Below, one piece after another: positions 9,501-14,837 of a stretch of DNA of 24,797 nucleotides (its first letter is position 1; every line of letters begins with the position of its first letter). The notes below the pieces were generated by a model. The model saw nothing but the letters and a program-made list of their open reading frames with translations, did not search any database and was not told the origin of the DNA. The DNA comes from SIAJ01 sp036266155. Its GTDB lineage: Bacteria; Planctomycetota; Planctomycetia; Gemmatales; Gemmataceae. The translations under genes and the position numbers were made by a program. Location of the stretch: positions 1-24,797 of the forward strand of contig DATANR010000060.1 in assembly GCA_036266155.1 (NCBI GenBank), written 5' to 3'.

Positions 9501-9950
9501 CGCGAGCTGATTTGCATCTTGACACCGCACGTCATCCGCAATTGCCTGGACAGCGAACGGCTCCTCATGGAAGAAGCTCGCAAGATGAGCTGGAAGCTGC
9601 ACGACGTCGAAGGGATTTGCAACGGCTGCGAGAAGGCAGTCGGCGGGCCGAGCGCTTACACGGGCCCGGACGGTTCGGGGCCGATCCATCCCCCGGGCGC
9701 GTGGGTGCAGCCGAACGGCGGCTCGCCGTTCCCGCTGGCGACGCCGCTGCCGGTGCCCGAGTCAGTGATACCGCCGGCCAAGCCTACCGACCCGACGCTG
9801 CCGCCGCCGGCGAAGCCGCCAATCCCGGAGTTGCCCAAGATTCCGGTGCCCGAGAAGCCGACGGCGATGCCGCCGGTGATGGCTGGAGCGATCCAGCCGA
9901 CAAGCTATGAACCCGCCGGCGGCATCGTTGCGCCCGGCGAACGTCGGTAG
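3504..9950 (+). CDS. Giant secretin (GspD/PilQ family)
   Basis: A 2148-residue outer-membrane pore protein, about three times the usual size of GspD or PilQ. Residues 1-34 form a signal peptide with cleavage likely after AVWA. An N0-like region (about 86-169) is followed by about 13 ring-type N-modules (about 183-1712), many showing the family pattern of an opening strand, a helix and a closing 'DxRTNxVIV...I..LD' block. Gly-rich loops interrupt some modules, at about 289-342, 842-862 and, very long, 950-1040; Gln/Pro-rich linkers lie at 563-614 and 720-756. The secretin barrel domain is about 1715-2012, from VSVEVLIAEVILTNNEEFGI through MDGETVVLGGLISK to LTPHVIRN. A Pro-rich tail of about 135 residues follows, including a CNGC motif. 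The start has GGGGAGAAA upstream. The family call is secure; secretion versus pilus use is open. Confidence 0.93.
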   Translation: MTITPHKSFWPKRWLRSFAGAALATAVVGGAVWAADPPLEAFPPLLKELPKDKAKEAPAKETPKVAEPKVKETPKASEPVVVKPKLLTFAMASKEWAGVMEWYANESGLAFNSVEKPPTGSFNFIPPKDAKTGQPKLYTLSEITDIINETLLVKGYVLVRGEATFRLWPASEKIEAELVRRISLDELKTLASRDLVQVVLPLKMLVASEQVADVQKMMSKLGEVSALPGTNSLLMIEYAGNLKRIISDLKASEADEGQSEQYTHKCEYVKARDAVTHLKDLLNVEDTSGDTRGRGFGPGGFGNFGGGGDPRFDPRMMGGPGFDPSMMGLGGPGGRGRGLGTRTQKPTRVVGDDSTNTVFLNGAADKVAQGKAFLIKYDVGTEKIVSSAPEWQTYSVPQGNADSLAQALAEQYRGTTVRVRALSGNQIIAWAPAADHLDIIKTLNNYSKSGKEIAKNINVSGVDVNDVVTMLGKMFPDPTHGGPVITLSLSGSAVTVKGKQEQVADVESVIKALIGSTDSEPNGPGGGNVRIINLKEGSATDLGEALRMLMESMGNPNVRVVRPDGSPVPPKPPVAVPPGMPPTGTPPVVPKGDAPKIPNVPGLDAPKVPELDKKKTSAEPGEGKGYGYGVRDLAVTSMIAMGGGQIVDPAQAKPKAAGGAPLTITTVGDRLIITGDDPKAVALAYDLARLIINGKGEAYKVFRLQNGNASEVARVLNEWFNGQQQQQQRPQNPLAAFMQAGPFGGRGGPFGQQQPEAEKPRVRIVAEQSSNSLLVRANTLDLITIQGLLDNVLDVGAGDSKAVMKPFFIGPLQYAVATEVVSILREVYRESTNQAASQSPTTGGFAAFGGPFGGGAFGQRSQPLDQLGRPKQVSLSITADDRTNCIVGMATELMAKDIEKVVQILEMNAKDSTKVIQLVKTPGVDPTMVQDVLDAIQGRTPTSQLQQQGRGGMGQFGGMGQFGGGGQFGGGGQFGGGGRGFGGGFGGPGGGFGGGGGPGGGFGGGGRGFGGGGGGPGGGAGGGGRGFGGGGGGARPGGRSSREDQPPGSLPGIPQVGRGPDFFEQRDMDVPQQTLLYDPYEEAINQRRAGPLAHGDGVQMLSPVRLTAGTEEQQPPTGGAQPKQPSTPIPPGVVFPTTPLGKPGETPKVGGPLELIGPRGSVQFTPLPELNYGIVTANNMADLQLTLEIIRKLTEELKKDAATSGPQMEIVPLKFGDAAEVTTLVNQLGSRAALGQSRATQPGVQGPFGQLNQAQNSAGGSVLLLPIPRQNAILMFGSELRFPYYKKLIEQFDITNTNRPVAIPLKNASAQQVANLLSQFYASRYSAAGENQNNDLLRFSYSTSNNSVIVQAGKGDLEEIKGIIERLDTVPSEAKNELKIIRLVNAPADELAATLQTALLANVLPQGTGIVQAAAGNIPGGNFGQQPIGAQQPGTNIAGNQFGQAGTQGRTAALGSQASNTTKTVSLRFIGPGKDGTVESGYLEDVHITADLRSNTLIISAREETQKLLAAVIKQLDQPSAARAGINIFTLKRADATMTANLLQQLFLGTGRTGQGNTGFPNAGFPGANTTGTSGAGRPLMTLTGTPGDSAALITPSITIDDRTNSVIVAASQNDLDAIRAIIYRLDDAPVVKRSTHVIKLRNAGAVDVANALSPFLANVLAVINTNITATNFLDIQRSIVVAAEPVSNNLLIDATPEAMAALLPIIERLDAQPLQVSVEVLIAEVILTNNEEFGIEIGLQSPILFSRSVIPSSSGVSFSNATAGTQVGNAVPAGVTTGTTGILNYAGQAFAFNSTAAPAYSNLLRQGTVGFQGLTNYGVGRANTNGIGGFVFSAASDTVNVLIRALKTQGRVDNLTRPTITLLDNQIGSVNIGGLYPYTNGGQFTSFGTFQPTIAQQQIGTTLTVVPRISPDGRVLMRVEPSIVAPEDTLVSLGNGQFATAFRQQAVQTTVSVMDGETVVLGGLISKTDVRQENKVPWLGDLPYIGAGFRYRTQTQEKRELICILTPHVIRNCLDSERLLMEEARKMSWKLHDVEGICNGCEKAVGGPSAYTGPDGSGPIHPPGAWVQPNGGSPFPLATPLPVPESVIPPAKPTDPTLPPPAKPPIPELPKIPVPEKPTAMPPVMAGAIQPTSYEPAGGIVAPGERR
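6350..6620 (+). repeat. Gly-rich coding repeat (QFGGGG / GFGGGG units)
   Basis: Inside the secretin gene a run of GGC/GGT codons encodes repeated QFGGGG and then GGFGGGG-type units, roughly residues 950-1040. It interrupts one N-module between its opening strand (KVIQLVKTPG) and its later half near residue 1150. It is likely a flexible loop on the ring surface. Tracts of this kind are prone to length change by slippage. Confidence 0.85.
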
Positions 9951-9960
9951 GCAATACATA

Positions 9961-10031
9961 GGCGAGCGCAGCGGCGTCAGCCGCCCGATGATGTCAGAAT
10001 CGGGTCCCGGCGCGCCGGGACTCCGCTCGCC
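9961..10031. repeat. Four-way-junction inverted-repeat element
   Basis: The outer arms 9961-9971 and 10021-10031 pair at 10 of 11 positions. Between them lie three hairpins with no unpaired base at the junction: 9972-9983 (4-bp stem, loop gtca), 9984-10004 (6-bp stem CCCGAT/ATCGGG, 9-base loop) and 10005-10020 (6-bp stem TCCCGG/CCGGGA, loop cgcg). It fills most of the gap between the secretin and the lipoprotein gene. I recall similar GGCGAGCG...GGCGTCAGCCGCC sequences as dispersed repeats in planctomycete genomes, but cannot check that here. It does not match tRNA: the arm lengths are wrong and there is no TPsiC or CCA sequence. Confidence 0.75.
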
Positions 10032-10063
10032 AGTTCGATGCACTCCACGGAAGGAGTTCTCAG

Positions 10064-10780
10064 ATGCGCCGCGTTTTCCAAGTCTTCGCCATCGGCGTTG
10101 CCGTTCTCACGGGTTGCACGACCGCACCGAAGGTGGCCGACGCGCCCACCGCGGCACGTGCGGCTGCTCCCGAAGCTACCGTGGTCGCGAACCAATACGA
10201 CCGCGATGGTAAGCTCAACGCGTTCATCACCAACCAGGGCCTGCCGACGACGCCGGCCAAGTCGGGTGAGCCCGCTCGGATCGCCGTCGCGTGGAACAAC
10301 AAAGTCATCTACGCCCCAGACCCAACGCACGGCGGCGACCTTGTCCCCGGCCTCCTGGGCAAAATGTGGGTCTTTGGTCCGGAAGAGGGCGTGCCGCTCG
10401 TCATCGATGGCGAGTTGATCGTCGGCGTGTGGGACCTCGGCCCGAAGGCCAAGGGCGGGCAGCCGGCATTGCAGGAAGTCTGGCACATCGACAACGAAGC
10501 GGCCAAGAAGTTCCGCAAGAAGGACTTCATGGGCGGCGAAGCCTACACGGTGTTCCTGCCCTGGAGCCAGTACAACGTCGACATCAAGCAAGTCAACGTG
10601 ATCGCCCGGTTCAATGCAGCCGGGGGCCGTTCCCTGGTGTCGACGCCGGAGACGTTGACGATTGACCACTCGGCGACTCTGCAGCGTGCTCAGGACAAGT
10701 TGAACGGCTACGTCGTCAACCCGCAAGCCAAGCTCGACATCGGCCCCGGCGTGCAGTCGCCGTCGATCGCGACGAAGTAA
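10064..10780 (+). CDS. Lipoprotein, function unknown
   Basis: A 238-residue protein with a lipoprotein signal peptide: MRRVFQ, a hydrophobic stretch, then the lipobox LTGC with the acylated Cys at about residue 19. An Ala-rich linker follows, then a globular part with many aromatic residues (VAWNNKVIYAPDPTHGG, MWVFGPEEGVPLVIDGEL, FLPWSQYNVDIKQVNV). I do not recognise a named domain. The ribosome binding site GGAAGGAG lies eight bases before ATG 10064. It follows the giant secretin by 113 bases across the four-way-junction element. An outer-membrane lipoprotein helping the secretin (pilotin-like) is possible from position alone, but nothing in the sequence shows it. It could equally be an independent envelope protein. 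Confidence 0.8.
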   Translation: MRRVFQVFAIGVAVLTGCTTAPKVADAPTAARAAAPEATVVANQYDRDGKLNAFITNQGLPTTPAKSGEPARIAVAWNNKVIYAPDPTHGGDLVPGLLGKMWVFGPEEGVPLVIDGELIVGVWDLGPKAKGGQPALQEVWHIDNEAAKKFRKKDFMGGEAYTVFLPWSQYNVDIKQVNVIARFNAAGGRSLVSTPETLTIDHSATLQRAQDKLNGYVVNPQAKLDIGPGVQSPSIATK

Positions 10781-11155
10781 CTGTTTCCAACTGGGCTGCC
10801 GCTCTCCATGAGGCGAGCGCCGTCCATTGTATTATCTGCATAGCATAAGAATGAGAACTAAACTTCAGACCAGAATCGTCTGAAACGAACAGTTTCGGTC
10901 CCTTCTGGCGCTAGAAATGGTAGGCAGATTCTTCGACGCAACTCTTTGTCAATTAAGTAACTAGCGTCGGTTTTTCGATTGAGAGATGGCCAACCCCGGT
11001 GTGTGTTTGGCCATCTCTCTTGGCCATCTTAGCTCTAATAACTCCATCCTCGTGCATGCGACGTTATTTTTGCCCTTCCGAAGATTTGGTCAAATGATGT
11101 ACGAACTTCTCCCGCCATCTCCACTATTAGGGGAAAAGACCCGTGGGAGTTTGCC
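10781..11155. other. 375-base AT-richer gap with several stem-loops
   Basis: No gene is supported here. The base composition is visibly richer in A and T than the flanking genes. Stem-loops seen: 10864-10870/10878-10884 (TTCAGAC/GTCTGAA), 10882-10886/10892-10896 (GAAAC/GTTTC), and a 13-bp stem at 10981-11019 with an extra copy of its right arm (listed separately). The gap probably carries the end of the lipoprotein transcript and the promoter and leader of the FecR-like gene. I saw no convincing promoter boxes. Confidence 0.55.
10981..11029. promoter_or_regulatory. 13-bp stem-loop with duplicated right arm
   Basis: GAGAGATGGCCAA (10981-10993) is the perfect complement of TTGGCCATCTCTC (11007-11019), with a 13-base loop. 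The first ten bases of the right arm, TTGGCCATCT, recur at 11020-11029, so the left arm could pair with either copy. It lies about 125 bases before the FecR-like gene. There is no U-run directly after the stem, so it is not a textbook intrinsic terminator. A regulatory leader or a weak terminator for the lipoprotein gene are both possible. Confidence 0.5.
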
Positions 11156-13180
11156 GTGCTCCGCCTCACTCTACGCACTCTGCTCGCCTATCTTGACGAC
11201 ACGCTTGAGCCGGCCCAGGCCAAGGAGATCGGTGCAAAAGTCGCCGAGAGTGAGTTCGCGCAAGAGACGGTCGAACGCGTCAAAACGGTGACGCGGCGCC
11301 GCCGGCTCATCGCGCCGCCGGTCGACACACACGACCCGACGCTCGACCCGAATATGGTTGCCGAATACCTCGATAACGTCCTGTCGCCCGACGACGTGAC
11401 CGAACTCGAGCAGGCCTCGCTCGATAACGACGTCCGCCTGGCCGAAGTGGCGGCCTGCCATCAGATTTTGACGCTCGTGCTCGGCGAACCGGCCAAGGTG
11501 CCGCCGACGGCGCACATGCGCATGTACAAATTGGTCCGCGGGCCGGAGTCGATTCCCTATCGCAAACCGTCGGCAGCCAATTCGCCACCCATCGCTGGCT
11601 TGGCGGCGCCCGGCGCCGTCGACACGTTTCGCGATCCGACGGACGACGATCTGCTCGAATCGGTGTTGGGACCGCGCAGCATCCTCTGGCTCGTCAGCCT
11701 GCTGTTGGTCATCGCAGTGCTGATCGTGGCCGTCTGGCTGGCGGTCCCGCCGCCGCCGCCGCAACCGGTCCAGGGTTACATCGCCGTGTCGATGCCGCGT
11801 ACGGAGCCCGTGAAGCCGGCGCCCTCGCCCGTCAAGAAGCCCGAAACTGTCGCAGTCGAAAAGAAAACAGATGAACCGGTTGTCCCGCTGCCGCCGGCAG
11901 TGGCGCCAGAAATTGGGCCGATGCCACGAGTTGTCGGCGACGGCGGACCGCCGGTCGCGCGCGCGGCTGATTCCGAACGTCGCGGCGTGGCCGTGTACGA
12001 TACTCCGCTGCACCCGCTGCTCATTCGCAAGCGCGAGACAGTCAAATGGGAGCGGATCACCCAGGCCGACGCGCGCGTCTCGAGTACGGACACCTTGCTC
12101 GCTCTGCCCGGCTTCCATCCAGAGGTCAAACTCGACACGGGCGTCCGCGTCCGCCTCTGGGGCAACGTGCCGGAGTCGCTGGCGGTTCCCGTGGCCGAGA
12201 GCCGGGCGACGTTTTTTGTGCCGGCCCAGGGGCTCGACGCGGACCTCGCTCTACAATCTGGCCGGATCTTCTTGACGGCACCGATGGCAACGCGCGCCGT
12301 GACCGTGCGCGTGCGCATCCTCGACGAGGTCTGGGACGTCACGCTACGAACGCCGGATACGGAAATCGGCATCGACGTGATCGGCGAACCGTCGCGCGGC
12401 CCCTTATTCGATCGCGACGTCGCCGAGTCGCCGCGGACACTTGTTTACCTGGGCGTCGTTGAGGGCTCCGCCTCGGTGCGCAGTGGATTCCAGGTCTCTC
12501 CGGACCTGGGTGTGGGCGCGAAATGGAAGTGGGACAGCAAGGGTGGCAAGGCCTCGCTCGCGCCCAAGGATGACAAAGACGACTTCCAGGGCAACCGGTG
12601 GACCAAGGTTGTTCCGGCAGCGCCGGCCGCAAAAGACATGGCCGCCGCCTGCGCCGAGATGGCACGGCGTGTGAACGTCGCCCAGGGACCATTCGACGTC
12701 GACTTCGACGCCACGATCAAAGACAAGGCTGAGGCGATCGCCCGCCGTGTGCTCGCCACGTGGATGCTGGCCGCGGTCGACAGCCTGACGTTCTTGATCG
12801 ATGCCCTGGAGGCGGACCACGCCGCCGTTCGCGATGCGGCGGCCAAGGCCATCCAATTATGGTGTGCCGAGGCTCCCGATCGCGAGGCGGCCTTCGTCCA
12901 GGCGCTGGCCACGAAGGCCGCTTTCGTGGACGCTCAGCGGGCGTTTGTCATTGCGCTGATCCATGCGCCGGACCGGCCGATCGACGACAAGTCCGTCGAC
13001 CGGCTCTTCGAATTGCTGCGGAGCGAAAAGCTGGCGATTCGCGAGTTGTCTCGCATGCAGCTTGCGAAGCTCGACCCGGCGGGAGCAAAGGAGTTCAATT
13101 ACGACGCACTTGGCGATCGCCGCGCGCTCCAGGCCCAGGCCTGGGAGCGCGCGTTCAAGAAGAAGGCAAAGGACAAGTAG
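11156..13180 (+). CDS. Membrane protein with anti-sigma-like, FecR-like and HEAT-like parts
   Basis: A 674-residue protein starting at GTG, with GGGAG (11145-11149) six bases upstream. Two similar short helical modules open it (LLAYLDDTLEPAQAKEI near residue 9 and VAEYLDNVLSPDDVTELEQ near 64). They resemble the N-terminal domain of anti-sigma factors but lack the usual zinc ligands. One membrane segment follows at about 175-197, then a Pro/Lys-rich linker. The beta-rich region at about 300-480 (VKLDTGVRVRLWG, VYLGVVEGSASVRSG) resembles the FecR periplasmic domain. The helical C-terminus (about 540-660) resembles HEAT-like repeats. It may sense or respond to an envelope state through a cytoplasmic partner, but no sigma factor gene is adjacent. 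The role is inferred; the layout is visible. Confidence 0.6.
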   Translation: MLRLTLRTLLAYLDDTLEPAQAKEIGAKVAESEFAQETVERVKTVTRRRRLIAPPVDTHDPTLDPNMVAEYLDNVLSPDDVTELEQASLDNDVRLAEVAACHQILTLVLGEPAKVPPTAHMRMYKLVRGPESIPYRKPSAANSPPIAGLAAPGAVDTFRDPTDDDLLESVLGPRSILWLVSLLLVIAVLIVAVWLAVPPPPPQPVQGYIAVSMPRTEPVKPAPSPVKKPETVAVEKKTDEPVVPLPPAVAPEIGPMPRVVGDGGPPVARAADSERRGVAVYDTPLHPLLIRKRETVKWERITQADARVSSTDTLLALPGFHPEVKLDTGVRVRLWGNVPESLAVPVAESRATFFVPAQGLDADLALQSGRIFLTAPMATRAVTVRVRILDEVWDVTLRTPDTEIGIDVIGEPSRGPLFDRDVAESPRTLVYLGVVEGSASVRSGFQVSPDLGVGAKWKWDSKGGKASLAPKDDKDDFQGNRWTKVVPAAPAAKDMAAACAEMARRVNVAQGPFDVDFDATIKDKAEAIARRVLATWMLAAVDSLTFLIDALEADHAAVRDAAAKAIQLWCAEAPDREAAFVQALATKAAFVDAQRAFVIALIHAPDRPIDDKSVDRLFELLRSEKLAIRELSRMQLAKLDPAGAKEFNYDALGDRRALQAQAWERAFKKKAKDK

Positions 13181-13229
13181 GCCCGGCGAGCCGAGCCGGG
13201 CCCTCGAAGATGCCGCTCGGCTCGCGGCA
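13180..13229. terminator. Two hairpins between convergent genes
   Basis: GGCCCGGC-type arms at 13180-13187 and 13195-13202 form an 8-bp stem starting within the stop codon of the FecR-like gene. A second stem lies at 13211-13216/13224-13229 (TGCCGC/GCGGCA). They fill the 50-base gap between this gene and the beta-helical gene on the other strand, so they may end both transcripts. Neither has a clear T-run. The text gccgctcggctcgcggcac looks like a dispersed repeat, so terminator function is tentative. Confidence 0.4.
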
Positions 13230-13230
13230 C

Positions 13231-14760
13231 CTACAACGCTTCACCACCTTCAAAATCCTCGAACTTCGTGCCGAGGTACTTGTTCGCGGCCGCGTCGTGC
13301 ACAAACATGTCGCCGCCGAGGCCGCCGACCAGTTTCAGGTTGCCGCCGACAATCACGCGCGTGCCCGTCAAGTCGCTGAAGTTCACGCTATCATCGCCGT
13401 CGCCGGCCTGAACGGTCAGGTTGTCTTGGAACTGCGTCGGGTCGTTCAGGTTGAAGCCGTTGGCATCCTTAAAGCGACAATCGATCTCCAGGTTATCCGC
13501 GCCGCCGCCCAGGTCGATGAGCGTCGGCCCGAGGAATTCGGAATCGTCGATCTGCACTTGATCCGCTCCGCCGCCAGTCGAGAGCGTGAACCCTTCGCCG
13601 ACATGCAACCGCATGATATCGATCGTATCGGCGCCGCTATTGGTGTGGATATTCAGCGCACCATCGACGATGACCGGCGCCACCTGCGAGATACCGATGC
13701 GGACCATGTCGGCCATGCTCGCCTCGGGACCGGAGGTGACGTTGACGTCGCCGCCGACGATCAGGTGATCGAGCCCGAAATCGAGGCTGTTTTTGCCGAC
13801 AACCGTGAGATTGCCGCCGATCTTCGAGCTGCCGCCGCCGAACAGACCACTGTTGAACTCGCCGCGGCCGCCGCCGAAATTCACGCTGACATTGCCGCCG
13901 ATTGTGGTGTCGCCGCTGAACCAGACCTTTTCTTTTTGATCGCCGCCCATCACCTTGAAGTTGCCGCCGACGAACATCGCATCGTTGCTCCATTGCTCAT
14001 CGGCGGCGGCAGTGGCGCCGAAGTTAACGGTGACGTTGCCGCCGACCCAAATCTGGGTGCCGAAGCCGCTCATGGGCAGGCGGTCGGTACCCGTCGAACC
14101 GGCGTAGGTCCAATTGCGGCCCACGGAGATTAGGTTGTCGCCATCGGACGAGGTCAGGTTGTGCCCGGCGCCGAAAGCCATGTTCAAGTCGGTCCCGATG
14201 GCGAGGTTGCCAGTGTTGGCCAGCTTGATCCAGTCGTTGCCGGCGCCGCCGCCGAGTGTGAGCGTGCCGCCGATGGTGCCGCCGTCAACGTTAATGTGGT
14301 TCTCGCCGTCGCGCAGCTTGATCGAGGCGTTCTTGCCGACAATGACGCCGTTTTGCAGCGTCACGTTGTCGTCGCCGGTGCCCGCGGCGTTGCCGAGGAT
14401 CATCAAGTTGCCGGTGACGTGCGTATCACCTTCGATCGTGATGTCCGTGCTGCCGGGCGCGCCATTGACGGTCAACGAATTCAGTGTCACACCACTGACG
14501 TCAAGCGAATAATGCTTGGCCGCGCCGTAATTGACAACCAACCACTTGACGGGCTGATTATTGGCGACGGTATTCGCGCCGACAACGACCTTGACATGCC
14601 CGGCGATGCCAGACCCATCCGGCGAAATCGCGATAGCATCGCCGTCGTTGGCCCATACGGTCATGGTGCCGGCGGAATAGCCGACGAATGCGGGGGTGGC
14701 GCGCTCTTCGAGGGGAACCACGTTCAATTGCGAACGGCGAACTGATGATGAACGACGCAT
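13231..14760 (-). CDS. Beta-helical surface protein, tandem paralog 1
   Basis: A 509-residue exported protein. The N-terminus (MRRSSSVRRSQLNVVPLEER, followed by ATPA) carries the 'LE(E/D)RxxP' motif seen at the start of many planctomycete surface proteins. The rest is short beta-strand repeats such as VGGNVTVNFG, IGGNLTV and VGGDVNV, rich in Gly, Asn and Asp, as in parallel beta-helices. A conserved block near the C-terminus reads FTLSTGGGADQVQIDD. It is collinear with the next upstream gene on this strand, and both end in YLGTxxEDFExGEA plus one hydrophobic residue. I chose ATG 14760, with GGGAG six bases before it, rather than a GTG at 14805, which lies inside an inverted repeat. It is likely a structural or adhesive surface protein. 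No catalytic motif was seen. Confidence 0.8.
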   Translation of the reverse strand: MRRSSSVRRSQLNVVPLEERATPAFVGYSAGTMTVWANDGDAIAISPDGSGIAGHVKVVVGANTVANNQPVKWLVVNYGAAKHYSLDVSGVTLNSLTVNGAPGSTDITIEGDTHVTGNLMILGNAAGTGDDNVTLQNGVIVGKNASIKLRDGENHINVDGGTIGGTLTLGGGAGNDWIKLANTGNLAIGTDLNMAFGAGHNLTSSDGDNLISVGRNWTYAGSTGTDRLPMSGFGTQIWVGGNVTVNFGATAAADEQWSNDAMFVGGNFKVMGGDQKEKVWFSGDTTIGGNVSVNFGGGRGEFNSGLFGGGSSKIGGNLTVVGKNSLDFGLDHLIVGGDVNVTSGPEASMADMVRIGISQVAPVIVDGALNIHTNSGADTIDIMRLHVGEGFTLSTGGGADQVQIDDSEFLGPTLIDLGGGADNLEIDCRFKDANGFNLNDPTQFQDNLTVQAGDGDDSVNFSDLTGTRVIVGGNLKLVGGLGGDMFVHDAAANKYLGTKFEDFEGGEAL

Positions 14761-14777
14761 GGAATGCTCCCGTAAGA

Positions 14778-14805
14778 GTGGTCGACGATCGGGATCGTCG
14801 ACCAC
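14778..14805. promoter_or_regulatory. 13-bp perfect inverted repeat between tandem surface-protein genes
   Basis: GTGGTCGACGATC (14778-14790) and its exact complement (14793-14805) are separated by two bases. The element lies between the two beta-helical genes, ending about 18 bases before the ATG of the downstream one on the minus strand and close to its ribosome binding site. On that strand the T-run (cggtttttt) precedes the stem rather than following it, so it does not look like an intrinsic terminator. A protein-binding operator, an mRNA processing stem or translational control are possible. Confidence 0.6.
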
Positions 14806-14837
14806 CGGATGAAAAAACCGCCAATGAAAGTCCGAGG

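Noticed and set aside
8463..9689. 408-codon minus-strand open frame
   Set aside because: It is antisense to the secretin barrel domain, which is unmistakable on the plus strand.
9961..10031. tRNA gene because of the cloverleaf-like folding
   Set aside because: Arm lengths, invariant loop bases and the acceptor end do not fit any tRNA.
10986..11291. 101-codon plus-strand open frame in the structured gap
   Set aside because: It starts inside the stem-loop, ends inside the FecR-like gene in another frame, and has no ribosome binding site or family likeness.
12760..14133. Long plus-strand open frame running from the FecR-like gene into the beta-helical gene
   Set aside because: It is out of frame with the FecR-like gene and antisense to the beta-helical gene; the translation is low-complexity Arg/Ala/Asp-rich and matches no family.
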